From Methylovulum sp. (lineage in GTDB: Bacteria > Pseudomonadota > Gammaproteobacteria > Methylococcales > Methylomonadaceae): DNA of 24,453 nt. Shown here piece by piece: positions 1-8,196 of this stretch. The translations under genes were made by a program, and so were the position numbers. The DNA lies in the NCBI GenBank assembly GCA_028713595.1, contig JAQTNZ010000002.1, forward strand, positions 1 through 24,453, read 5' to 3'. Every line of letters begins with the position of its first letter. Within the stretch, counting starts at the first letter, position 1. The notes below the pieces were generated by a model that had not been told where the DNA came from, made no database searches, and saw only the letters and a list, made by a program, of their open reading frames with translations.

Positions 1-66
1 CCACTTCAATTGGGTTTGCAAGCCTTGATCATCTTCCACAATCAATAAAACTTTTTTCTCGCCCAC
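1..66 (-). CDS. prsR: Response regulator, PrsR-like (N-terminus only, runs off the window)
   Basis: Only the first 22 residues are in the window. They read VGEKKVLLIVEDDQGLQTQL followed by KW. The LIVEDD acidic pocket opens a CheY-type receiver domain. The DDxGLQxQLKW pattern is the one I associate with PrsR, the NtrC-type sigma-54 response regulator that accompanies PEP-CTERM/exosortase (XrtA) systems. I chose the GTG at 66 because an AAAAGG ribosome-binding site lies 9 bases upstream; a TTG at 75 in the same frame is possible. It lies 33 bases downstream of the asparagine-synthetase-like gene on the same strand, so the two may be co-transcribed. The family call rests on very few residues. 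Confidence 0.6.
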   Translation of the reverse strand, partial: MGEKKVLLIVEDDQGLQTQLKW

Positions 67-99
67 GTTTTCCAACCTTTTGTGTTTACGCCATTTGGC

Positions 100-1911
100 T
101 TAATGCGCCAGCAACCACTGTTCCAACATCACCAACAACCAGATCATCACACCGTAATAAGACGCATGGCTGCTTTGGTGCAATTGGATAAGGTTTTTGA
201 TATACGCCGGATTTAAAAAACCACGTTGGGCAATCCCTTGTAAATTGGCCTCGGCAAATTCCTTAAGGTCTTTGTCACTGCCCATCCAAACCCCGAACGG
301 CAAGCCAAACCCTTGCTTGCTTTTCGCCAAGGTTTCTTTGGCGAGGAAACCTTGCATACCCTGACGGTAAAACGAGCGCAAGCCGAAACCTTGCATCAGC
401 CATTTTGACGGCACTGAAGCGGCAAACGCCACCAGATTTTCCTGCAACATCGGGTATTGCACCGTCACCCCCGCCAACTCGCAGGTACGGTTGACCTTTC
501 TTAAGTCATTATCGGCCAGGGTGAACTTATTATCCAAAAACAGCATTTTTTTGACCAGATCATCGCCTTGGGTGCGCTGGTAAGTCGCCTGTAACAGCCG
601 CAAAGGTGCGTCACTGTCAATTTGGCCGAGAAAGTCGGCAGCAAAAATGTCCGCCAAGGGTGTCCTATGTAAAAAATTATAGGTCTCCAAGCGTTGCGGC
701 ATGGCAATGTTGGCTTGTTCAATATAACTTTTCAGCTTGCGTAGCGGGGGCAAGTTAAACGCCACCGGCTCCAGCACCGCTTTGGCAAAATCAGGGACAT
801 GGCGATACAGGTCGAAAACTTTTTGTTTGGCATAACGGGAGTTGCCGGCAAAAATCTCATCGCCACCATCCCCTGCCAGCAGGCGGGCCATGCCATGTTC
901 ACGGGCAAATTTCGCACAATAATAGGCTGGCACTGCCGAGGCGTTGCCAAAAGGCTCGTCATAAGCTTTTGCCAACAACGGGATCGCCGCCAAGACATCG
1001 GCGGGGGTGACATAATATTCATGCAGTTTGGCCTTAAAATGGGCGGCGGTGATCCGTGCATAAGCCATTTCATCATAGCCATCGGCGGCAAAACCGATAC
1101 TGAAGGTATCAATCGGTTGCGCCGACAGTTTTTGGAACAGGCCGACCACGGTGCTGCTGTCCAAGCCCCCGCTTAAAAATGCCCCCGTCTGCGGGTCGGG
1201 TGCACATTGGGCCATCGCTTGCCCTAGTTCGTCATGCAATTGGGCGAGCAAATCCTGCTTGCTGGCGGTGCTGTCCTGATAGTGCCGTTGCCAGTAAAAA
1301 CCACGGCTGGTTTGTTGTTGGCTGATTTCCAAAAACTCGCCAGGCTGGAGCTTTTCTATGCCCTCATAAATGCTGCCGGGGCTGGGAACAACATGGAAAT
1401 ACAAATAAGTGAAGATAGACTGCCGGGAGATTTCGGGACGTACCTCAGGATGGGCGAGCAATTGCCCTAATTGGCTACCAAACACCAACACATCGGCCTT
1501 ATGGTAAAAAGCCAAAGGCCGCAAGCCCATCCTATCAATCGCCAGCAAGGCATAATGCTGGTCGGCTTGCACCACACAAGCCGCAAACGCCCCCACCATT
1601 TGCACCAGCACCCCTCGCCCTTGCCGCAAAAAGCCTTGCGCCAGCGCGTAGGCGGGGCTGTGGCTTTGTGCCATGGCCGCAAGGATCGGGTCTTGCCAGT
1701 GTGGCTCCCCGTCCACTATCACCAGCAACGCGCCTTCCTGATAAAAGCTGGGCGCTGCATTAATGCCATGACCGCCCATGCCAGCCGTTTTATAATAAGC
1801 ACAAACGTGAAGGCTATCGGTCAGCAGTCCTGAACTGGCATGGCGTTGGGCATCAAGCAAAGGAGCGGCGGATGTCGGGGTGGTTGATAGCCAACCGTAA
1901 ATGGAACTCAT
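100..1911 (-). CDS. Asparagine synthetase-like protein lacking the glutaminase cysteine
   Basis: This 603-residue protein has the two-domain layout of class II glutamine-dependent asparagine synthetases: an N-terminal Ntn-type amidotransferase domain (about 1-200) and a C-terminal synthetase domain. The PP-loop SGGLDSS at 247-253 binds and activates ATP, and DEPFGNASAVP and LAGDGGDEIFAGNSRY are also family motifs. Active family members begin Met-Cys-Gly, with Cys2 as the nucleophile. This one begins MSSIYGW and an in-frame stop lies just upstream of the ATG, so a longer start cannot restore the cysteine. It may use free ammonia, or perform a beta-lactam-synthetase-like or sugar/polysaccharide amidation reaction. 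The neighbouring PrsR-like gene hints at an exosortase/exopolysaccharide context, but the substrate cannot be told from the sequence. Confidence 0.85.
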   Translation of the reverse strand: MSSIYGWLSTTPTSAAPLLDAQRHASSGLLTDSLHVCAYYKTAGMGGHGINAAPSFYQEGALLVIVDGEPHWQDPILAAMAQSHSPAYALAQGFLRQGRGVLVQMVGAFAACVVQADQHYALLAIDRMGLRPLAFYHKADVLVFGSQLGQLLAHPEVRPEISRQSIFTYLYFHVVPSPGSIYEGIEKLQPGEFLEISQQQTSRGFYWQRHYQDSTASKQDLLAQLHDELGQAMAQCAPDPQTGAFLSGGLDSSTVVGLFQKLSAQPIDTFSIGFAADGYDEMAYARITAAHFKAKLHEYYVTPADVLAAIPLLAKAYDEPFGNASAVPAYYCAKFAREHGMARLLAGDGGDEIFAGNSRYAKQKVFDLYRHVPDFAKAVLEPVAFNLPPLRKLKSYIEQANIAMPQRLETYNFLHRTPLADIFAADFLGQIDSDAPLRLLQATYQRTQGDDLVKKMLFLDNKFTLADNDLRKVNRTCELAGVTVQYPMLQENLVAFAASVPSKWLMQGFGLRSFYRQGMQGFLAKETLAKSKQGFGLPFGVWMGSDKDLKEFAEANLQGIAQRGFLNPAYIKNLIQLHQSSHASYYGVMIWLLVMLEQWLLAH

Positions 1912-1948
1912 AGTAGGTCTCTAAGGTTTAAGGCAGGGAAACAACATC

Positions 1949-1976
1949 ATTATGACATTGTACCGTGGTTTGACAA
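1949..1976 (-). promoter_or_regulatory. Sigma-70 promoter for the asparagine synthetase-like gene
   Basis: On the minus strand, TTGTCA (1976-1971, five of six matches to the -35 consensus) is separated by 16 bases from CATAAT (1954-1949, five of six matches to the -10). Transcription would start near 1942, giving a leader of about 30 bases before the ATG at 1911. Position and spacing support it; there is no experimental evidence. Confidence 0.55.
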
Positions 1977-2076
1977 AAGCTATCAGGGTCAGTTTTGCCA
2001 ATTGCACAGCACTATCGGCAAACCACCCTAAAACAGACAGGGCTGTTATCATAATGGCCTGTTTATGGCTTATTCG

Positions 2077-2105
2077 TGGACAATCTGTGGCATGGACGAT
2101 AAATA
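2077..2105 (+). promoter_or_regulatory. Candidate sigma-70 promoter for relA
   Basis: TGGACA (2077-2082, five of six) is followed after 17 bases by TAAATA (2100-2105, only three of six). The -35 and spacing are good but the -10 is weak. Directly downstream a short hairpin can form in the leader: CTGG/CCAG at 2111-2121, enclosed by TACCG/CGGTA at 2104-2133. No clear Shine-Dalgarno sequence precedes the relA ATG. Confidence 0.3.
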
Positions 2106-2184
2106 CCGTTCTGGCGGCCAGTAAAAAGCGGTAAATACAACAATGACACTCCCTTAAGGTTTAAAAAATCGGCGACTCTCTCTG

Positions 2185-4293
2185 ATGAAAAAAAACACCA
2201 ACCCCGAAAAATCTTTATTTGGCAACTTTTCCGAGCCGGATCGCTTGTATATTGACAAGGCCTTGGCGATTGTCGGGGAAATTGTTGATGACCCCCGTTA
2301 TTATCGCCCCAAGGGTATCGAGGTCGCCACAATACTGATGGAGTTTAATGTCGACCTGAACACAATCCTAGCGGCAATACTGAGTGACCCGCGCCTGACC
2401 AAATTCAACCTGTTGCCGCACATTAAGGAACAGTTTGGCGAAACGGTGGCGGCCTTGGTCAAGGATGTCAATTGGCTGAACACCATCGCCATTTATTCTT
2501 TGGATATGACCAACCAGCCCAACCAATCGGAAATCTTGCGCCGGATGTTGTTGTCGATGACCCAGGATGTCCGTGCGGTGCTGATTAAGCTGGCTTACCG
2601 GATCAAACGATTGGGGGTGTTACCGAAAGAATCTTACGAAATGCGCCGTTTTATCGCCCAAGAAACCTTGGACATTTACGCGCCTATCGCCAACCGCATG
2701 GGCATACACCAACTCAAGTGGGAGTTGGAAGACATGGCTTTTCGCTATTTGAAGCCGCAATCTTACCTGCATATCGCCAAATCCTTAAACGATAACCGCA
2801 TCGAACGGGAAAACTGCATCAACCGCTTCATCAATACCCTAAAAACCACGCTCGCCGCCGATAATATTAACGCGGCGATTTATGGCCGCCCCAAACATAT
2901 TTACAGTATCTGGAAAAAAATGCAGCGCAAACAGTTGGGCATAGATGAACTCTATGACCTGTTGGCGGTGCGCGTGATCGTCGATAACCTGACCGCCTGC
3001 TATACCACCTTGGGTATCGTCCATAGCCTATGGCAAACCATCCCCAAAGAATTTGACGATTATATCGCCAACCCCAAGGAAAACGGCTACCAATCCTTGC
3101 ACACCGTCATCATCGACTCCGACGGACGACGCATTGAGGTGCAAATACGCACCCAGGAAATGCACGATTTTGCCGAATTTGGCGTGGCGGCGCACTGGTC
3201 ATACAAAGAAGGTGGCAAACACGATGCCGCCGTCGAAAAAAGCATCAGCTCCTTGCGCAAATTGCTGGAAGAAAAGGACGATGACGACACCCTGAGCGAA
3301 CATTTCCGCAACGAATTGTTCCATGACCGCGTGTATGTGCTGACCCCCAAAGGCAAGCTGATTGATCTGGTGAAAAACTCCACGCCGCTGGATTTTGCCT
3401 ACGCGATCCATAGCGAAATCGGCCACCGCTGCCGGGGCGCGAAAGTCAACGGGCGCATCGTGCCGTTGACCTACCCGCTAAAATCGGGCGAACAGGTGGA
3501 AATCCTCACCACCAAAGAAGGCGGGCCTAACCGCAACTGGATAGACCCGAACTTGGGCTATTTAAAATCCGCCAACGCCATCAGCAAAGTCAAGAGCTGG
3601 TTTAAAAACCAACAAGAAGGGCAAAACATCGCCGCCGGTAAGGCGATACTCGACAAGGAAAGCCAACGCCTGGGCATTAAAGCCCCCAATTTGGCCGAAC
3701 TTGCCAAGCACTTCCACCAGCCCGACACCGACCAATTGCTGGAATTCATCGGGCGCGGCGACATCAATACCCGCCAATTGGCGGCCTTTTTCAAAATTCC
3801 CGAATTGGAAACGGTAAAGCCGAAAAATGCGCCGAAAAAACCCGCCAGCAAAACCGGCGTGTCGGTTGATGGCCTCCATCAGGTGCTGACCACCATTGCC
3901 CGCTGCTGCACCCCCGTGCCCGGCGATGACATTATCGGCTTTATTTCCTTAAAAAAAGGCATCATTATCCACAACAAAAAATGCCCGAATGTTTTAGACT
4001 TAAACCATGATAAACAAAGCCGCTTAATCGAAGTGGCGTGGGGCGAGGAAAGCAACAGCTATTTTGTACCGATTGCCATCAAAGCCTACAGCACCCGCAA
4101 CCTGCTCAGTGATGTGTCCCAATTGCTGGCGGAAGAGAAAATCCACGTTTCCAATGCCGCTATGGACACACACACCGAGGGCTATGCCCAACTTAAAATG
4201 ACCATACAAGTCAAAAATACCGACCAACTGAGCCGCACATTAAAAAGACTCGGTTGCTTGCCCAATGTGATTGATGTCAAACGCAATATTTGA
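2185..4293 (+). CDS. relA: RelA, (p)ppGpp synthetase I
   Basis: This ribosome-associated enzyme makes the stringent-response alarmone (p)ppGpp from ATP and GTP or GDP when uncharged tRNA enters the ribosome. The 702 residues run in RelA order: a degenerate HD domain, in which AAILSDPRL replaces the catalytic His-Asp of SpoT-type hydrolases; the synthetase domain (YGRPKHIYSIWKKMQRK, NPKENGYQSLHTVI, VQIRTQEMHDFAEFGVAAHW); a TGS domain (VYVLTPKGKLIDL); a zinc-finger/conserved-cysteine domain (ARCCTPVPGD); and a C-terminal ACT domain. The acidic motif EFDD at 289-292 is typical of monofunctional RelA, whereas bifunctional SpoT/Rel have RxKD. The length is slightly below the roughly 744 residues of E. 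coli RelA. It converges with truA, with only 23 bases between the stops. Confidence 0.96.
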   Translation: MKKNTNPEKSLFGNFSEPDRLYIDKALAIVGEIVDDPRYYRPKGIEVATILMEFNVDLNTILAAILSDPRLTKFNLLPHIKEQFGETVAALVKDVNWLNTIAIYSLDMTNQPNQSEILRRMLLSMTQDVRAVLIKLAYRIKRLGVLPKESYEMRRFIAQETLDIYAPIANRMGIHQLKWELEDMAFRYLKPQSYLHIAKSLNDNRIERENCINRFINTLKTTLAADNINAAIYGRPKHIYSIWKKMQRKQLGIDELYDLLAVRVIVDNLTACYTTLGIVHSLWQTIPKEFDDYIANPKENGYQSLHTVIIDSDGRRIEVQIRTQEMHDFAEFGVAAHWSYKEGGKHDAAVEKSISSLRKLLEEKDDDDTLSEHFRNELFHDRVYVLTPKGKLIDLVKNSTPLDFAYAIHSEIGHRCRGAKVNGRIVPLTYPLKSGEQVEILTTKEGGPNRNWIDPNLGYLKSANAISKVKSWFKNQQEGQNIAAGKAILDKESQRLGIKAPNLAELAKHFHQPDTDQLLEFIGRGDINTRQLAAFFKIPELETVKPKNAPKKPASKTGVSVDGLHQVLTTIARCCTPVPGDDIIGFISLKKGIIIHNKKCPNVLDLNHDKQSRLIEVAWGEESNSYFVPIAIKAYSTRNLLSDVSQLLAEEKIHVSNAAMDTHTEGYAQLKMTIQVKNTDQLSRTLKRLGCLPNVIDVKRNI

Positions 4294-4316
4294 CCCTATC
4301 GGCAACAAAAGGGGCG

Positions 4317-5117
4317 TTAGTCAAAGCGTTTGGCATCTGTCGGCAAGTGCCGGAACAGCGGATGTGCCGCCAGCCCAAACCGCTCAGGATAATAAACACC
4401 GCCCAGATATAAGCCTTCGGGCGGGGCGGTGCGGGCGGCGAGTTTGCGGTCTTTGGCCGCCAGCAAAAACTGTGTCCACTCTACAGGCTGTTTGCCCGCA
4501 CCTATCTCCATCAACACCCCGGCGATATTCCTGACCATGTGATGCAAAAAGGCATTGGCGGAAATGTCCATCACCACCTGATCGCCGTTACGCTGGACTT
4601 CAATAAAATACATGAGCCGGTTCGGGCTTTTCGACTCGCAGCTTTGGGCGCGAAAAGAAGAAAAATCATGCTCACCTATTAGCGCTTGCGCCGCTTGGTG
4701 CATTTTTTCCGCATCCAAAGGACTATGGCACCAGGTGGTTTGTTGATAGAGCAAAGCCGATTTTACCGGACGGTTGCTGATGATATAACGGTAATAACGG
4801 GCTATCGCGCTAAAACGGGCATGAAAATCACCGATGGCCGGTTGCGCCCATAATATCCTGACATCGGCGGGCAAATGGCTATTGCCGCCCAATTGCCAAG
4901 CCGCCAAACTCCGCTCAGCCACAGTGTCAAAATGCACCACCTGCTCCAGCGCATGTACGCCGGAGTCGGTGCGCCCAGCGCAGGCCACCGTGACCGGATG
5001 GTTAGCGACTTTACTTAAGGCCTGCTCCAGCACTTGCTGGATGCTACGCGCGTGGGCTTGGGCCTGCCAGCCATAATAACCGCTGCCATTGTATTCTATA
5101 CCAAGGATGATGCGCAT
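4317..5117 (-). CDS. truA: tRNA pseudouridine(38-40) synthase TruA
   Basis: TruA isomerises uridines 38, 39 and 40 in the anticodon arm of many tRNAs. The 266 residues match the usual size. The catalytic aspartate is D51 in the signature AGRTDSGVHA, and the N-terminal IEYNGSGYYGWQ strand and C-terminal FLHHMVRNIAGVLMEIG segment are characteristic. The gene is convergent with relA and divergent from the Kef-type antiporter. No strong Shine-Dalgarno sequence precedes the ATG at 5117. The sequence between the truA and antiporter starts contains a repeat-like hairpin. There is nothing unusual in the protein itself. Confidence 0.96.
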   Translation of the reverse strand: MRIILGIEYNGSGYYGWQAQAHARSIQQVLEQALSKVANHPVTVACAGRTDSGVHALEQVVHFDTVAERSLAAWQLGGNSHLPADVRILWAQPAIGDFHARFSAIARYYRYIISNRPVKSALLYQQTTWCHSPLDAEKMHQAAQALIGEHDFSSFRAQSCESKSPNRLMYFIEVQRNGDQVVMDISANAFLHHMVRNIAGVLMEIGAGKQPVEWTQFLLAAKDRKLAARTAPPEGLYLGGVYYPERFGLAAHPLFRHLPTDAKRFD

Positions 5118-5165
5118 GTGTCGGGATCAAGGGATAAGGTTAAACCCACTATTTTAAACTAGGTT

Positions 5166-5196
5166 GGTGGGCTTATGCGCAAAGATCATGCCCACC
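5166..5196. repeat. Inverted repeat resembling a dispersed intergenic palindrome
   Basis: GGTGGGC (5166-5172) and GCCCACC (5190-5196) form a perfect 7-bp stem around a 17-base loop. The layout resembles small palindromic repeats scattered between genes in many proteobacteria. It falls inside the longest possible reading frame of the antiporter, which argues that this frame's first codons are not translated. Repeat status is inferred, as only one copy is visible here. Confidence 0.4.
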
Positions 5197-5222
5197 CTAC
5201 CCCAGAAATGTTAGATTCACGC

Positions 5223-5228
5223 TATAAT
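5223..5228 (+). promoter_or_regulatory. Perfect -10 box (TATAAT) before the antiporter gene
   Basis: TATAAT at 5223-5228 is a perfect -10 hexamer; no good -35 lies 16-18 bases upstream. Transcription from it would start near 5235. That is downstream of the most distal ATG (5175) but upstream of the ATGs at 5244 and 5259, so it favours a late translation start. Confidence 0.4.
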
Positions 5229-5258
5229 CAACCCTCACTCCCCATGCAGGCATTCACT

Positions 5259-6800
5259 ATGGAATTGGTTTTGGTAGGCACGGCCTATCTGGCTGGCTTA
5301 ATAACAAGCAGGTTATATTTTCCGCCCTTAGTCGGCTATATGATTGCCGGTTATGTCTTACATGCCTTAGGTGTCCAACCCGACCAGACGATTGCCCACC
5401 TGGCCGATATTGGCATTCAGCTATTATTGTTCACCGTTGGCCTAAAACTGAAATTGCGTTCCTTATTAAGACGTGAAGTGCTAAGTGTCGGCGGCTTGCA
5501 CCTGCTGATTGTCACCGCCATTTCGGTGGCGATTTTCTTTGCCCTAGGCGGTTATATTTCCGGCGGGCTGGTGCTGGGGGTCAGCTTGGCGTTTTCCAGC
5601 ACCGTGCTGGCGATAAAAGTGCTGGAAGATAGCGGCGAATTGTCCACCTTATATGGCCGGGACGTGCTCAGCATCTTAATCCTGCAAGACATTGTCGCTA
5701 TTGCCCTGCTGGCTTTCAGCAGCGGCAAACAGCCGACACCGTGGGCTTTTGGCCTGTTATTGCTGCCCTTGTTGCGCCCCATCGCCTACCGTTTGCTCAA
5801 TGCCAGCCGCGCAGATGAATTAAAACTGCTGTTGGGGGTGTCATTGGCGTTGGCGGGTGGCTTGTTAGCGGAAAAAGCCAGCATTTCCAGCGATATTGGC
5901 GCGTTGCTGATGGGGGTGATGTTGGCGGGCCATCCTAAAATTGATGAATTGGCGCATAAATTATGGGGACTGAAAGAAACCTTTCTGGTGGCGTTTTTCC
6001 TGCAAATCGGCCTCACCGACCTGCCCAATTATGACGAATTAATACAGGCACTCTTGTTATTGTCGTTGCTGCCCTTGCAAGGGGTGCTGTTTTTTTGCTT
6101 ATTTTTGGTGGTGGGCTTGCGGGCGCGGACGGCATTTATTTCTTCGTTGGCACTGATGACTTATAGCGAATTCGCCCTCATCACTTCTTCGGCGGTGGTT
6201 GAGGCGCATTTGTTGCCACCCGTTTGGGAATCTATCATTGGCTTGGCGGTCGCCCTCTCATTGGCGATTGCCGCCCCGTTAAACCACTTCTCACACCGCT
6301 TATTTTCACTGTTGGAAGGTTTCTTAACGCGCTTTGAGCGGCAAACAAGCCACCCTGACCGCTTGCCCGGCAGCATAGGCATTACCGAATGGCTGATTAT
6401 TGGCATGGGGCGCACGGGTCTGTCGGCTTATCAGGCTTTTTGCGAACAAGACAAACGGGTGTTAGGTCTGGATGCCGACCCGACCGTGTTGGAGGCGATG
6501 CTGGCGGACGGGCGGCGCGTCGTGTATGGCGATGCCGAAGACAAGGCGCTTTGGGAAAGATTACCGCTGACAAAAATCAAAGGCATAATCCTTGCCATAC
6601 CTGAGTTTGAGGTGCGGGCCTCGTCAATCGCGCAGTTGCAAGCACGGCAATTTCAAGGCCATATCGGCACTTTCTGCTTTCACGATGATGAAGAGCCAAA
6701 ACTGTATGAGTTAGGTGCCAGTTTTGTCATCCATCCTTTAACCGAAGCGGGCAAGCAATTGGCGGAACAGATGATAAACACCCATCAAGCCGCCAAGTGA
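5259..6800 (+). CDS. CPA2 (Kef/YbaL-type) monovalent cation:proton antiporter
   Basis: This inner-membrane protein probably exchanges K+ or Na+ for protons. From the chosen start it has 513 residues. About twelve hydrophobic segments make up the first 370 or so, including family motifs (SLAFSSTVLAIKVLED, ILILQDIVAIALL). A C-terminal TrkA-N/RCK-like Rossmann domain follows (LIIGMGRTGLSAYQAF, then VLGLDADP), which usually senses NAD(H) or a similar ligand. The frame is open from an ATG at 5175, but the extra N-terminus is polar and lies over a palindromic repeat and a TATAAT box. The ATG at 5259 has AGG 8 bases upstream and starts directly with MELVLVGTAYLAG, as in relatives; 5244 is a second option. 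The transported ion cannot be read from the sequence. Confidence 0.88.
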   Translation: MELVLVGTAYLAGLITSRLYFPPLVGYMIAGYVLHALGVQPDQTIAHLADIGIQLLLFTVGLKLKLRSLLRREVLSVGGLHLLIVTAISVAIFFALGGYISGGLVLGVSLAFSSTVLAIKVLEDSGELSTLYGRDVLSILILQDIVAIALLAFSSGKQPTPWAFGLLLLPLLRPIAYRLLNASRADELKLLLGVSLALAGGLLAEKASISSDIGALLMGVMLAGHPKIDELAHKLWGLKETFLVAFFLQIGLTDLPNYDELIQALLLLSLLPLQGVLFFCLFLVVGLRARTAFISSLALMTYSEFALITSSAVVEAHLLPPVWESIIGLAVALSLAIAAPLNHFSHRLFSLLEGFLTRFERQTSHPDRLPGSIGITEWLIIGMGRTGLSAYQAFCEQDKRVLGLDADPTVLEAMLADGRRVVYGDAEDKALWERLPLTKIKGIILAIPEFEVRASSIAQLQARQFQGHIGTFCFHDDEEPKLYELGASFVIHPLTEAGKQLAEQMINTHQAAK

Positions 6801-6908
6801 AGCCAGCCCCCATAACCGTTTGATATTTAAAATCAGTCATTTTTAGCCGATAATCCGCAGGGGTATTTTCAAATGCCCTGAAGCCCTAAACCTAGGCAGC
6901 CAAAAAAA

Positions 6909-6940
6909 CGCCAAAGAGTCGGCAATTTTTCGGTTTGGCG
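6909..6940. other. Weak inverted repeat in the antiporter-nrdJb gap
   Basis: CGCCAAA (6909-6915) can pair with TTTGGCG (6934-6940) across an 18-base loop. There is no U-run directly after the stem, so it is at best a weak terminator. The rest of the 278-base gap (6801-7078) shows no gene, no recognisable B12 riboswitch core and no convincing promoter. Confidence 0.25.
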
Positions 6941-7078
6941 GTGAAATTTGCTCTACCAAATCTATATTTTGTGTTAATCTTTTATCTCTCTCACTATATG
7001 CGGTGTTATGACGTTAAAGTTTAGCCACCTGGCTTTTCCAAAAACCTGCAAACCCTAACAACCTATCCTTACAACATT

Positions 7079-7774
7079 ATGATCCAGCAAATTAATAAAA
7101 AAATTACCGGTTATAAGGTCTTGACACCTAACACGCCGGCAAGCAATGAAGACGACATCCCGGTGCAGGAGTCCATACCGGGGCTGGAAAGTATGCACGA
7201 AAACATGGCACGGCCTGAGATATTGTACGGCTCCACTTATAAAATCAAGACCCCGCAATCGGAACATGCGTTGTATATCACCATAAATGACATGATCCTC
7301 AACCAAGGCAGCAAACATGAAGAACGCCGCCCTTATGAGGTGTTCATCAACTCGAAAAACATGGAGCATTTCCAATGGGTGTTGGCGCTGACGCGGGTTA
7401 TCTCGGCGGTGTTCCGTAAAGGCGGCGATGCTTGTTTCCTGGTCGATGAGCTAAAAGCGGTGTTCGACCCGCGCGGCGGTTATTTTAAAAAAGGCGGGGT
7501 GTTTATGCCGTCACTGGTCGCCGAAATCGGCTGTGCGATTGAATCGCACTTAAAAAACATCGGCATGTTGAAAGACACCGAGCTAGATGCCCATCAGAAA
7601 CAGTTTCTTGCGGAAAAACGCCGTGAATTTGACGTGCTCCATGCCGACACCGGCTCAACCGACAGCAGTTTCCCTGCCAAAGCCCTGTTATGCAGCAAAT
7701 GCCAAACCAAAGCCGTGGTGCTGATGGATGGCTGCATGACCTGCCTTAATTGCGGCGAGAGCAAATGCGGATAG
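7079..7774 (+). CDS. nrdJb: NrdJb-like C-terminal subunit of class II ribonucleotide reductase (TSCPD domain), stand-alone
   Basis: The 231 residues match the C-terminal portion of B12-dependent class II ribonucleotide reductases. The core reads YKIKTPQSEHALYITINDM, EVFINSKNMEHFQWVLALTR, RKGGDACFLVDELKAVFDP and GGVFMPSLVAEIG. The tail carries the paired cysteines CSKC and CLNCG, which in this family serve as a zinc or redox relay. In Pseudomonas aeruginosa the enzyme is split into NrdJa (catalytic) and NrdJb (about 229 residues), and this protein has NrdJb size. No NrdJa gene is next to it: upstream is the antiporter and downstream the gvp control region. It may act with a catalytic subunit encoded elsewhere or have another role. 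The ATG at 7079 has no clear Shine-Dalgarno sequence. Confidence 0.8.
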   Translation: MIQQINKKITGYKVLTPNTPASNEDDIPVQESIPGLESMHENMARPEILYGSTYKIKTPQSEHALYITINDMILNQGSKHEERRPYEVFINSKNMEHFQWVLALTRVISAVFRKGGDACFLVDELKAVFDPRGGYFKKGGVFMPSLVAEIGCAIESHLKNIGMLKDTELDAHQKQFLAEKRREFDVLHADTGSTDSSFPAKALLCSKCQTKAVVLMDGCMTCLNCGESKCG

Positions 7775-7810
7775 AGCCTGCCTAAAAAAAACAAACCTCC
7801 CGGAACGGCT

Positions 7811-7847
7811 TGCCCTGTAGGATGCACTGATGGACAGGGCATCCTAC
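7811..7847. repeat. Hairpin/inverted repeat after nrdJb
   Basis: GTAGGATGC (7817-7825) pairs perfectly with GCATCCTAC (7839-7847) across 13 bases. A competing pairing, GCCCTGT with ACAGGGC, uses part of the same sequence. There is no U-run right after the stem. It could end nrdJb transcription, or be a member of the palindromic repeats that often start GTAGGATGC in proteobacterial intergenic DNA; the latter is from general knowledge. Confidence 0.45.
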
Positions 7848-7974
7848 TTGCCCTTGCTTCAAAAAACATATTGCCCCCCCTGCCTCATCACACCTCTTGC
7901 ACACCTTGCGACACCCTTATCCTAGAGCCTATTTTCTAGACCGATAGCCGCCCTCCCCTTATAAACTTAGCCAG

Positions 7975-8014
7975 ATAGGGAATTGTATACCTAATTAGGT
8001 AATTCACACCCTAT
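7975..8014. promoter_or_regulatory. Two-part palindrome, candidate upstream activator site for gvpA
   Basis: A perfect 14-bp palindrome, TACCTAATTAGGTA (7988-8001), is flanked at exactly equal distance by ATAGGG (7975-7980) and CCCTAT (8009-8014). The whole 40-bp element is therefore symmetrical about 7994/7995. It lies about 230 bp upstream of the predicted sigma-54 start site, where enhancer sites for NtrC-type activators are found. Its right half resembles a sequence at 16484-16512 upstream of gvrA. GvrA is the obvious candidate to bind it, but that is inference. Confidence 0.5.
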
Positions 8015-8196
8015 TTGTATGGTTATTGCAACCCACCGCCAACATCAGGCCATCCGCCTTTTTAGCGCAGAACATTTGTTTCCTAGTGCGCGACATAACG
8101 TAGCGGTAAATAAACATCATTGTAATTCAATATCATAAAACAAATTTCCTGGAAAAATAAATAACCAAAGTTAGATTTAATCCAGATGGGGGTATT

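Noticed and set aside
1952..2134. 60-codon frame between the asparagine synthetase-like gene and relA
   Set aside because: It overlaps the promoter boxes for both flanking genes, has no ribosome-binding site and no recognisable protein pattern.
5175..5258. N-terminal extension of the antiporter from ATG 5175
   Set aside because: It covers an inverted repeat and a TATAAT box, is polar, and precedes the natural MELVLVGTAYLAG start.
6801..7078. Possible B12 riboswitch upstream of the NrdJb-like gene
   Set aside because: Only an ACCTGC fragment is present; the conserved B12-box and core pairing elements are not seen.
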